The notes under the pieces were generated by a model. The model was not told the DNA's origin, ran no database searches, and worked only from the letters and a program-made list of their open reading frames with translations. A program made the position numbers and the translations under genes. This document shows, one piece after another, positions 23,375-35,719 of a DNA stretch of 64,000 nucleotides. Position 1 is the stretch's first letter. Each line of letters begins with the position of its first letter. The DNA is from Sipunculus nudus (Eukaryota > Annelida > Sipuncula > Golfingiida > Sipunculidae). The stretch lies in contig CM049306.1 in assembly GCA_026874595.1 (NCBI GenBank), positions 53,166,019-53,230,018 on the forward strand, read 5' to 3'.

Positions 23375-25610
23375 CAAGCGACTGATAGGCCAAAGTTAAA
23401 CATCATTAAAATGATATACCAATAAAAAGTGTGGGAAAACTTCATTGGCTAAATTTAGTTGAATCATCCACACTCGGTAAAAATAATGTAAAACATCAAG
23501 AGTAGGCTACATCTAAATTATTAAAACAAGAATTATATAGATGAGAAAATTTATTGGATTCATAAATTAAAAAGCATCAAATGCCTTGCCATCTTGAGTT
23601 AGATCAGATAAATGCCCTCATAAATCAATTCATTGGTTAAATGTTACATGGACTCTGACAACACCAATTTGGAATCTAACTATGTAAAATTATGTATCAG
23701 TGATCATGACAAGTAAATAATAACATCCATATTTTCTTGGTCATAAATCTTAAGAAACAGTTGTGTAATGATTTTGCCAACAGCTTTACAAAATGATGAA
23801 TGAAAAAAACCTGTTTAAACTTATTTTTTTTATATTACTTTTGCATGGAGATGATGAAGTAAATAAAAAAAAATGTCTATTAATCACATGGAAAAGAAGA
23901 TGTAGCACTTGCTGATGTATCTACATGAAAATAAATGGTCCAGAGTAAATAAAATTCACCCATATTAGCAGATCTTACCAGTGCACACTTCTCTGCTTCG
24001 ACGTCCATCACCCAGCTTGCAACAAGCTGGTTTCATTCTGTATGGAAAATTGTTTAATAAGGCTACAGGAAGTGACACAAAAGTACCTTAACTGCCCTGT
24101 CCAAGGATGAATGTATCTTTGTAGAGAATTAAGTCGCAATGGGATACGCATCAGCTAAACAGAATAAAGTTTTTTTGGGACCATGCCTAAATCTGCAAAT
24201 CAAAGTAAGATCCACTCATATATTCAACCTGTATCACTTCTGGATCTATGAAGAAAGAAAACCCCAGTAAACATATTCCCTATTCTTGCTTTGGCCACCT
24301 GTTTTACAAAACTAAAGTAACGTTATTTTCAACAATGGTGGAAAATATAAGTTATAACAATGGAAAAAAGTTGTAGAGCTGATTTAAAAATTGGAGAAAA
24401 AAATACATATCTTTACAACATTGTTATCAAGGACAGACTTCATGTGTACAATTAAAAATAATATGACATACTGATTTGGAGGATACATTGTGAAGAATCT
24501 AAGAAGAAATACATATATAGCTGAATACTGATCCTAGCCCACTTTTTCAAACAGACATTCCACCTGTCATATATTGATAAAAACAGTCCAGAATGAAAAA
24601 GAAGCTGATGATTATGATTTAATGAATAGAAAATGCCACCTTAGTTTTTAATGTTGTAATTTGTATTCAACTAGTAAATCTGAAAAAAAAATGTGTTTAT
24701 TTTCATAAGCTTTTCAATTAACTTTGTTCAAATAAATGAGGTCCCACAGCTGAGACACTCTGAAGGGTTAAAACAATAAAATATATTCTTTGCTGAAAGA
24801 TTTGAATTCATGGCATGCCTTGTTACATGTCTCTTATTTGTCTAATTCCACTAAAAGAATTTCCTTAATGTCTTGCCTACTTGTGTTAATTTTTGTTCTG
24901 TTTATTTAACTGCATATTGCAAGTTTTACATCTTTTTAAATCTTTTCATATATCTTTTTTCTCAAGTAAAGTGCTTTAAATTTCCAGTTCTTTACACACA
25001 GCAGATTCCAATTGACACAATGACTTTTAAATGAAAACCATCAACTAGATTATTTCTTATAATGCACAATTTTTCACACAAAAGAAAGGTGGATTAAAAA
25101 AATTGAAAACATCAGTGAATCTTTGAATCTCTGAATAGCCACTGAGATTTATTTCATGAACCAATTTGCCTTTAACTCTAATACACTGGTGTTTTTAAAA
25201 CCACTCAGCTCTGTCCAACTCCCATACATCAAAACTTTAAATAAATGTTTATAAAATTCTGAAAAAATTGTAAACTTCTGTTTCTCTATCTCAGTATCCA
25301 TGTCAAATCAGTAAAGATAAATTTGCAAACAATGTACATTGTTGCTTCTGGTGGTTACTGACCTCAAAATCCACTTCCATGCAGGTACATATATAACTTA
25401 GTGATCAAGGCCAGACAAGGGCACAATGCATTTTCTGATATTTCTTTGGATCAGATTGTTCATAAACTACACACCCAAGGGAAACTTATTACATTTTTGA
25501 CAGCAGATGTCAACTGAAACATAAACTTTTATTACACTGACACAGTAACAGATATCTAGGTAGTTCCTTGACCTTCTGTGTCACTGAGTTCTAACATCAA
25601 AAGAACTTTG
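23375..25610. other. AT-rich sequence without supported genes
   Basis: A small hairpin, CCAGCTTG-CAA-CAAGCTGG, lies at about 24012-24030. Nothing else was recognised. Confidence 0.4.
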
Positions 25611-26400
25611 AAGCTCTACCGTGAAAGGTCAGAAGATTTTTTTTTTTTTTCAATTTAGTTGAATCATTCCCATGGTGAAAGGCATTTTCCACAATACAGC
25701 TTCACTTCCTGTGTAATGCGTAACGGAAAATGCGTATCCATGAATGGAAGGAAGAACCACAGAAAAACCACTGAAAGCATCAGAATCCCAGAAAGAAATC
25801 ATAGTCACAGAGCCAAATGATAGATTATAAAAGTAATATTTAAATAGTTAATATGAATGGCTATGAAAAGGATGCTTGGTATATGATGTTCCTAGAGTAT
25901 GCCTGGTAATAACTAAGGCTCCAAAGGCCCAAACTGTCCTTGCAATAATTATTCACTTGATGAAATGACTTAATTATATTGAAAGGGATAAATACTACTG
26001 AAGGAAGTTACTTCATGTGTAACTACAAATTTTGTTCATCTTTGATGTTGCAGAATCCCAAAGCCTTTCACAAGACTTCCTTTTAAATAGGTTCTGTGCT
26101 AAACCAATATCCATGAACTGACTTATAGCTTTTCAAGAACAACGGGCCGGCACACCAAATTTCAGAACAATCCATAATTTCAATTGATATTGTAAAACAA
26201 GATCAAAGGTGGAGTCTCCTTTCATGTGTATCAGAGAACGTATACTGTCCACCATGTAAGGTTACACCAAGTTTAAGGACAAATCCATAAACTCCTCAAG
26301 AAATATACCATAAAAGGGAACAGTTCAAAGTCAAGGTCTTTCTCTGTTAAGGTATAAGAGGAATTCTAACCTCAATTAAAATAGGTTTTATCATCTTACC
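25610..26400. other. Mixed sequence with a probable dispersed-repeat fragment
   Basis: From about 26140 the phrases CACACCAAATTTCAG and AACAATCCATAA, repeated later as CACCAAGTTTAAGG and ACAAATCCATAAACTCC, resemble the internally duplicated mollusc-type repeat at 1-600. The boundaries are not visible. Confidence 0.3.
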
Positions 26401-27930
26401 AACATATACAGACAAAGATAATTAAAGGAATTTTAGTTATTTTATTCAACATGATATTATGACAGCAGAGATGCAACCTTCAAAAAAACAAAGTATCCCC
26501 AACATTCAAATCTAGTTATATACAAAGATAATTTTATAGGAATTAATTATTGTCCCTTTATGAATTAAGCATACACATTAAATAACCTAATTTGTATACA
26601 ATTTACTTAGACAAAGTATGTAGAGTGATAACATAAAAGCATAACAATTCAATAATCTGATTTTAACTTATTGATCATTGGACTAATATATTATTTAAGC
26701 CATCTAGGATATATCAGTCAGTTAATTTCTTTCAATTTATATTTTTTCTACCATTCTAGATCAAAGGACGATCAAACAATTATAGAAAGCAAAAGAAATA
26801 TGCTTTGAAAATGCAGTATTTACCTGTTCTTTTATGTATAAGCATCAAAACAAAGGGTAGAATTATGAATAAAAACATATTCCTAATGGATTTCATCAGA
26901 TAACCAAATCAAGTTTAACCCCCTCAGATGATTATTTTAATGTTATTCCAAGTTGTAATGGATGCAATTTAAATATGGAAATAACAAGGGATGAATAACT
27001 ATTATACCCCAAGACATGCATCTGCATGTGCATTTGCAGGATTTGTAATGAAACTGTGACCGATGGAGGCCATATTAATGGTTAATTATCACAAACTAGC
27101 TCCTTCAGATTTCTCTTGATCAATTCTCAATTCAAGTTGGTCTTATTTCCCAATACTTCAATGACAATTCCTGTTAAACCTCAGTTCCTCATTCACAGCT
27201 TAAATTATCAACAAACCCAAACCACTGATAATTTACGATAAATCAGATTCTAAGCCATCCTTTGTTAAATTCTCCATTTATAATAGGAAAGAAGTCATTG
27301 ATATCAGGGGTAAAAAGATCCCAATTCTGCATGAACGGGACAAGGCAGCTGATAAACTGCTTTCCATAAAGGATACTTTTTACTAGCACTAACTGGCCCT
27401 CCCACACAAAGCACAACATTTGATTCACACTGACTAACTCTGCCACTCCAGCAAAGTGATTATTAAAGAATAATCAAATATCAAACAACCATACAGTTCT
27501 AAGAGATTAAATTTACATATTAAACACATCATATTAATGGGACCTACTCCCATATTGGACATCTTTTAACTAAAGACAATCCCTTGACCATCCAGCTGCA
27601 CACAGTCTGTTTTGTTTATATCCACACACTTATAACATGTGGGGTGTCGGCAAAATTAATCTAAACTCATTCAACAAGGACAGCACGTCAGATGAACCAG
27701 AGTGTTTCAAAGGGCATTTTGCAACCAGTAACTTTTCAATTTCCACACATACATGCAATCACCCACCGTAGTTGACATAGTGTTTCTGTTTTTTCAATAA
27801 TAGTGCATGTACACCACATTTACTGTTACAGCTTGCAGATAAAAGCTCATTCATTAAGCACAGTTGCAATATAAGAACTTTTCTCAACAGAAATTACCTA
27901 AAGTCTTCAGAGTAAACCAGACTGGCAGAT
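26400..27930. other. AT-rich sequence without supported genes
   Basis: A slightly GC-richer, non-repetitive patch lies at about 27600-27750. The minus frame at 27243-27446 is not supported. Confidence 0.4.
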
Positions 27931-27934
27931 ATAT

Positions 27935-28860
27935 CTTAATAATCATGTCAATTCTTGTCAGAGCCATCCATAATCATGCCTATTCTTGTCAGAGCCATCA
28001 AAAATGATGTCCACACTTGTCAGGGCCATCAATTATCATGTCCATTTTTGTCAGAGCAATCCATAAACATATCCATTCTTGTCAAAGCCATCAATAGGCA
28101 TGTCTATTCTTGTCAAAGCCATCCATAATCATTTCAATTCTTGTCAGAGCCATCCATAATCATGTCAATTCTTCTCAGAGCCATCCATTATCATGTCCAT
28201 TCTTGTCAGAGCCATCCATAATCATGTCCATTCTTGTCAGAGCAATCCATAATCATATCCATTCTTGTCAAAGCCAGCAATAGGCATGTCTGTTCTTGTC
28301 AGAGCCATCCATAATCATGTCAATTCTTGTCAGAGCCTTCCATAATCATGTCCATTCTTGTCAGAGCCATCAATAAGCATGTCCATTTTTGTCAGAGCAA
28401 TCCATAATCATATCCATTCTTGTCAAAGCCATCAATAGGCATGTCTATTCTTGTCTGAGCCATCCATAATCATGTCAATTCTTGTCAGAGCTTTCCATAA
28501 TCATGTCCATTCTTGTCAGAGCCATCAATAAACATGTCCATTTTAGTCAGAGCAATCCATAATCATATCCATTCTTGTCAAAGCCATCAATAATCATGTC
28601 AATTCTTGTCAGAGCCTTCCATAATCATGTCCATTCTTGTCAGAGCCTTCCATAATCATGTCCATTCTTGTCAGAGCCATCAATAATCATGTCTACAATT
28701 CTTGTCAGAGCCATCAATAATCATGTTTATAATTCTTGTCAGAGCCATCAATAATCATTACCATTCTTGTCAAAGCCATCAATAATCATGTCCATTCTTG
28801 TCAGAGCCATCAATAATCATGTCTATTCTTGTCAGGGCCATCCATCATTGTGTTGTTTAT
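27935..28860. repeat. 31-bp satellite array, about 29 copies, with a 155-bp higher-order period
   Basis: The unit is AATCATGTCCATTCTTGTCA followed by GAGCCATCCAT, 31 bp. A variant with AGAGCAATCC and then ATATCC falls near 28053, 28241, 28396 and 28551. The intervals are about 187, 155 and 155 bp, that is six, five and five units. Towards 28700 a few units gain small insertions. Beyond 28850 the array breaks down into TTATCATGTTG remnants. Noncoding. Confidence 0.9.
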
Positions 28861-28869
28861 TATCATGTT

Positions 28870-29640
28870 GTTTTTATCATCAGAGCCAGGCGTGCTCTTT
28901 TTTAGATCAATATGTTGATACAACATACTAACTTAATATGCAGTATCTGTCATATGCAAACAGTAAAATCATCCCCTAGAATTCAGAACAACAAAATAAT
29001 TCTCAGGGGATTCAGAACACTAGATACAAATATGATTATTACACCATGGAGTGGACTGTTTGATTATTTATCCAATAAATGTTGGTAGAAGATGGTTCTT
29101 ACTTGCAGAATTTATTTTCTGTTCAACATGTTGGGATAAAGTTAACCTTAACCGACCCAAGTGACATCTAAAACATTAAACCCATATGTGAACACAGCGT
29201 TAGTGAAACACATGATCACAATACTGCCATATAATATCCATGCCTGAGTGAACAAAGCCTTGTCCTCAAAATGCATTATGTTTTTACACACTCTAATGCC
29301 AGCATGAACAGGGCAATGATTAATTATTATGCCGTTCATATTTACAAAGCTTTGCCATTTATTTTTTCAACCTATTGAAAAGTCACCATTATCACATTCA
29401 AACATCAGGTTCTGACATTGTGTTTATTGATGAGATGTGGTTATGATGCTCTTTTCCGATAATCTGCTGACTTTGCAACACCTGCCTTCATCATAATTTA
29501 ATATGTATGTAACAATTAATGGACAGCTGTTCACAGATGACTGATCACTAACCTACTACTGTCTAATGAAAGCATGTAATTTATGGTACAGATTATGCTG
29601 GTAATTTGTCCAATCTATGTACAAGCAAGGAAAAGTAAAC
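28870..29640. other. AT-rich sequence without supported genes
   Basis: A 63-codon minus frame (29148-29339) has no recognisable features. Confidence 0.4.
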
Positions 29641-30250
29641 TAGAACATGGATGGTCGACAAGCGACTACATTTATCCGCCGAAATTAGAGTGGGATGGGT
29701 GAAGTGAGGCATGGATTGAGTGGCAAGGGGAAATAGAGTGAGGTATGTTGCACATTAGCATGGATGTCTGCAGCTGAAATGTGTAGGTTGTGCCACCTAC
29801 CACAAAATCCTGAAAGCTGCCCAAGTTGTATACATATGCAAAATTTTAGGCAAACCACTACTTGTATATGAGTGATTTTATCAGACAGCAGACAAACAGA
29901 AGGATGCCGTGCAAAAAGGTGGCAGGTGGCACCACCAATCTTGTGTATGATTAAGAGCTATGTGAAATCCAAACACATGCAAAATTTCAGGGGGATATGT
30001 CAAACCAGTCCTGAGATACAAGCCTGAATGTCTCCTGCATAAACATAAATGTAGGTGGAGCCACCTGCCACAAAATCGAGAAAGTTATCCAAGATGAATA
30101 AACATGCAAAATTTTAGGCAGATCAGTCAAACAACTACTGAGATATGAGTGATTTTAGCCCAGGGCTGACAAACATACTGACGCTGTGCAAAAATGGTTG
30201 CAGGTGGTGCCTACAGTTTTGTGTATGATAAAGGGCTATGTGTGATCTAT
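29640..30250. repeat. Dispersed repeat, copy A of the GGTGGCGCCACC-palindrome family
   Basis: The start (AGTGGCAAGGGGAAATA, TTAGCATGGATGTCTGCAG) and the body (CACAAAATC, CATATGCAAAATTTTAGGC, GTGTATGATTAAGAGCTAT) match the longer copy at 52765-53740. The palindromic GGTGGNNCCACC cores are present in decayed form near 29925, 30055 and 30200. The copy ends at the AT microsatellite. Confidence 0.75.
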
Positions 30251-30264
30251 ACACATATGTAATG

Positions 30265-30271
<7 letters not shown>

Positions 30272-30320
<49 letters not shown>
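30272..30320. repeat. (AT)n microsatellite
   Basis: Uninterrupted AT dinucleotides. They generate the YIYIYIYI stretch of a spurious minus-strand frame. Confidence 0.95.
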
Positions 30321-30325
<5 letters not shown>

Positions 30326-30399
30326 CACTCTCCCCATAATAACTGTTATGTTTGTTTCCTAGGCTATAGTCATAAGCTGCAGCTAGAAACATAAGCTAT

Positions 30400-31480
30400 A
30401 CATTTAGTCATGATATATCGGCCACTACTTTAATAAAAGGCCAATTTTTTGGAATGTATGTCCTCCACTTGCACTTCTTGTTGTCCCTTGCTTGACCTAC
30501 AATTATGTTTTAGTTTTCATTGCCCCCTGAGGATGTCTTGACATGTCATAAATTTTGTTATGAATTGGAACCAAAGGGGAATTTAATGTTTTGTTTTTGA
30601 GCTGCTGATCATAAATTTTAAGACAGATACTCCAAAACCAATCTTAACCAAGGTATGCATGAGAGCAATCATTGACCAGACTTTGAATGAAATGTGATAA
30701 TATTTATGAAAGTTATCACACCGAAATGAAAACCTGACAGACAGACACAGAGACAGACATACCAACAGACAGACAGACAAACCCCCGTTCTGAGGAAGCA
30801 GAGGACAATTATTACCAATCTCATTTATACCAATTATTAACCAGTTCTTAACGAAATTTGCCCCATTTGTCACACAGATTTATGTATGTGTAATAGATTT
30901 AACAAATACATATTAAATCTAATCTTATCGCATTTATGAATTTTATGTTTATGGAACTAAACTGCAGGTGTTTCTTGGACACCTCAACTTAATAAGTTCA
31001 TCTAAAGCTAATTACAGAGAAAGTGAAATCAATCAGATGTATTGACATGCCTATTATCCCATCTGATTACAGAGCTTATTGATCAACTTACCCTTAAGCC
31101 AATGTTAATTACAATTCGCTTACAGTTCTACACCTGTATACATACGCTAGAATTCCTGATGGAACATAAAAGATTAAAGAATGTGAAAAAAAAACATACT
31201 GTAGAAAAACATCTACATAATATGGCTGCAAACATTAACTCAGAATGCCCCAGTTACATATAATATTTAATGTTTAAAACTATTATAACCTTGTGTATTA
31301 AATTACATCCTGTATGAAACAATCAGCAGACTTTTCAGCACTGTATGACATTATATAAGAATAAAGCAAAATCAATCCTGACAAGCTAAGGTAATAAGGT
31401 TCGTTTTATATGTCACATTCTCTGTGATATATATTAAAACAGCATAAGTCGCCAATATGTTTTACAATATACTGTATCAG
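30400..31480. other. Repeat fragment followed by AT-rich sequence
   Basis: 30600-30790 ends in a CAGACAGACAGACAAAC-type tract, like the tails of other dispersed repeats in the window. From 30880 to 31480 nothing is recognised. Confidence 0.4.
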
Positions 31481-31960
31481 GGGAAAAAAGCACTGAAGAC
31501 CTCCCTGCACTAGCTGACAGACAGGATCAAGACCAGAGAGAAAAAATTACACCATCGATGTTCAATTTCCCCATCCCATACAGTGCATTATCAAGCTCAT
31601 AATGGCACAACCATCCCGTAAATGATGTCTCCCGGGATGTGTACAGCCAGTTAAAAACTCATTGATCACTGCGGGGCAGGGATGACGTGTGTACGCCGGA
31701 GGGCCCACTGATAAAAAATGTTCCCTTCAGTAGGCAGGGTAATCACACCCTCACGGCACGCTACATCTAACCCTTGTATCTGATCAAATATTTATTGTAA
31801 CACACGGTTATATCTCAATAGGCCACATGAAGTTCTTGACGCCATGATCAATTTCACTTAATCTGGACGGCACTGCAAGGTTGATTGAGGAACCCTCCAG
31901 TGTCTTCCTCTTAAACGGCTTCCAATTTCTACAAGACACTTTTGTTCAGCCATCTTAACT
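31480..31960. promoter_or_regulatory. Candidate conserved noncoding element
   Basis: A GC- and CpG-richer, non-repetitive block with no long frame. It includes CATCGATG, TCCCGGGATG, ACTGCGGGGCAGG, GATGACGTGTG, CGCCGGAGGG and repeated TTGAT/ATCAA cores. Its character matches the block at 22870-23370. Regulatory function is inferred. Confidence 0.3.
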
Positions 31961-32079
31961 GTGTCCCCTCTACTGCAATGCCACTACTCCAGAGAAAGGA
32001 TGGTTGGTTCAAAGGTGGTTCAAGGAACACATGGAATAACTTTCTCTCTTAGATTTTGTATGAACCAAATAGTATATTC

Positions 32080-32501
32080 CAGGGCTGAAAGGGGTGCTTC
32101 AGTACTCATCTCTGGGTAATACTTACCAAGTACTCGAGTCTAAAATTTGGACTAAAGTACCTGTATAGACATGTACATAAATATATGATTATAACTCCAA
32201 AAAAAACAAGTGTCTACATTTAATGATTACTATAGATCTATCTTTTAACTTGTGCTAATATATATATATATATATATATATGAAAAGGGACTTAGATTTA
32301 TGAATTATATGCTTTGGAGTGGATTTCCACTCTATTTACTTGGTATATTCCTTTACTGAATGAAAATTTTAAAAGCCCTCACCAAGTAAACTTTATATGA
32401 TTTTGCATCAGAAAATAGTGTTGCCTTGGCAATAAGTACTTGAGTCCAGGTCAAATAATGCCTATACTTGAGTCCAAAATCTTGTACACATTTCAGCCCT
32501 A
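32080..32501. mobile_element. hAT-like MITE, 422 bp
   Basis: The left end CAGGGCTGAAA and the reverse complement of the right end TAGGGCTGAAA differ only in the terminal base. Flanks GTATATTC (32072-32079) and GTATATGC (32502-32509) match at 7 of 8 positions, the target-duplication length of hAT transposons. Subterminal parts also pair (ACTCGAGTC and AGTCCAAA motifs). The interior holds an AT microsatellite and no transposase. Confidence 0.75.
32259..32281. repeat. (AT)n microsatellite inside the hAT-like MITE
   Basis: About eleven AT dinucleotides. Confidence 0.9.
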
Positions 32502-32514
32502 GTATATGCCTTTT

Positions 32515-33460
32515 CTTATAAATGAGCATGATATTATTCATAGCTCCTGTCTTTATCAATGAGCCAGCTCATGTCAATTCTCCTATTGGTCTATAGTAAA
32601 ATGTAGGTCTCAGAATGGTTTTCCATGAGACCCATGATTCAACGTTATTTGTCTGGAGTGGAGGAAAATTCAGTCATCATCATACATTTCTTTGAATTCT
32701 TTTATACTACCCACTACCCCTTGCTATTGACATTATAATAACTTGGCAAAACCAAGAAGTTCTGTGCTTGTGAGGCTTTCTGCAAAAAGAACCAAGAAAA
32801 TATTCTGAATGTACCAAAAAATATAATGCAAGAACTACACCACTCAAACACAACCATAAAATTAATTACATAATTATTTCTGCAGACAATGTAGTAAAAG
32901 TTATTATATATTGAGTCATGAGAAAGCTTCCATAATATAAATCAAGCAAAGTAATTGGATGCTAAAATTGTTATCATCACACAGACAGAACAGTAACAAT
33001 GTAACTGATGTGAAGTGTTTTCTTGAATCTGATTTAAGTACGCCTTTTTTTCTCACTACAGACAGGTCTGATTTCCTAACTACATGTTAAAGGCTTCCAA
33101 AAACTGTTTTTTAGAAATCGTCTTGATTCTTTGTCATGTAATGGAAGACATGATGGAGTGTTATGTGTTTTTTTTCTCTCAGAAAAGAACTGTAGAAATT
33201 TTTTATCTTTATGATCATTGACACCACCTCAAGAGGAGGACATCCATATTACATCAAAGGCCACTTCTTATCCCAGTCACTGATTTTATGGCTATAATTG
33301 TCAATATTTGGCCTTGATCCAAATTTGGGAAAGCACAGGAGACATCTGAAAATGTAGGCCGGATGCATGCAGATATAAAGTTTTATTAACAAATAAAAAG
33401 AGCAAGGACTATAAAGCACATAAAATCATTGGTGCAGCTCCTCATACACATTCTTTTTCT
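32515..33460. other. AT-rich sequence, nothing recognised
   Basis: No supported frames or repeats. Confidence 0.4.
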
Positions 33461-33840
33461 GTCATATTGATAACAGGGGAGCCGGACTTCTGCACCAAGA
33501 ATCCTCAGTAAGAACTTTCAAAAGCCTATGGCCAGCAGAAGTCAGACCATAGATCGACAGTATTGGCCTCAAAAGTCACTAAAGGAACTCATCGTCAATA
33601 AACGGGATACTATTTCGGGCAGCATTTGAGCACAGAGGTTCATTCAATCACCAATGTCAAGTTTTTGGCCTCTAACTGGCCTTACCATCACTTACTCTGG
33701 CGGATCCAAACTGCAGTGTTGGATCATAGCTGCAGTGCCAGAGAGGGTTGAACCACAGTGCTATAATACACCCCCTTGTACAGTAACTTCAACAGCCAAA
33801 TCCAATTTCTCCAGGGCCATCAAAAAGTACATTTATTGAT
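33460..33840. promoter_or_regulatory. GC-richer non-repetitive block, candidate regulatory sequence
   Basis: CpG-containing, non-tandem sequence (GAGCCGGACTTCTGC, ATAGATCGACAG, CTGGCGGATCC). A 61-codon frame at 33654-33839 is present but unsupported. It could be a conserved element or an unrecognised exon. Confidence 0.2.
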
Positions 33841-34439
33841 TACTACTGATGTCTTCAAGGATTTGAGCTCAGTAAATCAATGCAAGTTCCCTTTGTCTTC
33901 CTGTGGGTGGAATAATAAAAAATTTGTTTGCTATGTCACTGGCTGTAACATTCTAGCAACAAGAAGATCCTAAGGAATGCAGTGTCCCATATAATTGACA
34001 GACCCTTATATCTTCTGTTCAAACCCCTATGTGTATGCCTTTGATGCAGTTGGTTGAAACATATACTAAAATATATCAATAACATTACCTTGTTATCAAT
34101 TTTAAGTGTTAACTTGCATACTTAATGTTTATAGTAACAGAAAAACATAATAAATAAATAATATATGTATAATACACACAGTAAACAATTAAAACCTTAT
34201 ATCTATGAGGAATTACTGATTTTATACAATATTTGTTATTTAGCTGAATGTTTCATTAAGATATTTAGACAATCATTTATTTTTATAAAATTGACAATGA
34301 ACTTCAATTTTCATTACAGAATGTTTGTTCCCTGACACAACCTAAACTTAAGTTACCTAGAAACATTTTCTATGTTGAAGAATGCTTATATCAGCAAGGA
34401 GAAAGGATGAAGTAATTTTGTCCCAAATTTTACGACATT

Positions 34440-35120
34440 ATACATGCTGCATAAACAGACTCTGATTCCCCCCTTGGGAGCCATGGGAATTCATCTGATA
34501 AATACGAGCCATGAACAGTAATATTTATAGCGGTTTTATTACCAAGACAGCTGTCAATCACAACAACTATTTGATACAACTGCAACTGAGCGAGTCTGTG
34601 CTAAATACTGGACATTCTGGAAGCAACTGGATTTAATGGTTACATGCATGAACATCTTGATTTTTAGTATGTTTTACATTTCTAGTCCTCTCCAGTAATA
34701 AACACTATCAATATGGCTGAACATATGTTACAAATAAAAACCTTGACTCAGAGGAAGCCACTGGGGAAACCCACTGACTTAATCCTTAAGTCTGTGCTAC
34801 CACATTGACAACTCCAACAATCAATTACAAGAATGCTTATGTGGATAATTTTTTATCCTTCCTAAAGAGATTACCGCAAGAGTCCAGGCTCCATGCTTGG
34901 TGATGTGATTAATATCTCTGGTGATGGAATAATCTATAATCATTGCAACTGGCAATTATTCCTGGATTAAATCCAGTCACATTGCCCACAACACAATATG
35001 TCATGGATTGGTTTACATCAAGGATTCTTTATTAGGACCATTAGACTCAATTGTCCAAATTTGATTTCCTGGTAAAACTTGATTTTACCAGGAATTGGAT
35101 GAAGACACTCTGGCAGCTGA
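34440..35120. promoter_or_regulatory. Candidate enhancer-like block with a PBX-MEIS composite site
   Basis: CTGTCAATCA at 34551-34560 reads TGATTGACAG on the minus strand, the canonical PBX with MEIS/PREP decamer. It is preceded by GACAG at 34546. The surrounding sequence is non-repetitive and carries many TAAT/ATTA cores (GTGATTAATAT, GGATTAAATCC). A perfect 12-bp hairpin lies at 35066-35094. Function is inferred from the motifs. Confidence 0.35.
35066..35094. other. Perfect 12-bp inverted repeat with a 5-base loop
   Basis: TTCCTGGTAAAA, loop CTTGA, TTTTACCAGGAA. The flanks pair only partly. It is not T-tailed as a terminator would be, nor long enough for a typical pre-miRNA. Confidence 0.7.
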
Positions 35121-35499
35121 TTCTTAACAGATTGCTGCTGTGACTGAATTATACAATATATAATAATCAAACCTGTTATTCTTAGTTCTCCTTTCTACAT
35201 CTCTTTATGTGGTTTAATCTGAACAGTTTTATCCTCTAAATAGCAATTTCATCATTGTATTTTTATTTTAATTTTTCAGCTCATTTGAAATTTATTATAC
35301 TGAATCAAATGGTTTCAAGTCGCTCAAAGCTAGACCATTACTTTTCTCTAAATGGCTAAAATATACTTACTGAGAGTAGAAGTGTAGTTAGAGTTAAGCA
35401 CACAGTGATTGGGAAAGTGTTACTATTGAGCACTTATTGTCATGATGAATTAAAATAAATAATGTAGTGCCTTAAACAAATGTACAATGCCCAATTGAA

Positions 35500-35700
35500 A
35501 ATCTCCTGTAGCATAATGAACACTGTTTTTGCACAGACTTGGAGATTCAGTCAGGTAACAGCTGTGCTTCATCCGCTCACTAATTTGGAAGTCGGCTGTG
35601 TTGAGTTCCAATTCAAACCTGTCAATCACATGAGTCAGTCTGGTCTGAGTGCTACCTTTCTGTTCACAAATTCTAAAAATGGCTTTAATATGAAACATTT
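35500..35700. promoter_or_regulatory. Second block with a perfect PBX-MEIS composite site
   Basis: CTGTCAATCA at 35619-35628 repeats exactly the decamer at 34551-34560, in the same orientation and 1,068 bp away. The neighbouring sequence is non-repetitive and GC-richer than its flanks. Frames on both strands (35450-35698, 35480-35713) lack recognisable domains. Confidence 0.3.
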
Positions 35701-35719
35701 ATGCCTGTTCTAATGTTAT

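Noticed and set aside
27935-28860. CRISPR-like array of ~31-bp repeats
   Set aside because: Units are directly adjacent without unique spacers, and the DNA is clearly eukaryotic. It is a satellite.
30272-30320. YIYIYIYI-containing peptide in a minus-strand frame
   Set aside because: It is the translation of an AT microsatellite.
34551-35094. microRNA precursor at the 12-bp hairpin 35066-35094
   Set aside because: The stem is too short and does not extend; a pre-miRNA needs roughly 22 paired bases per arm.
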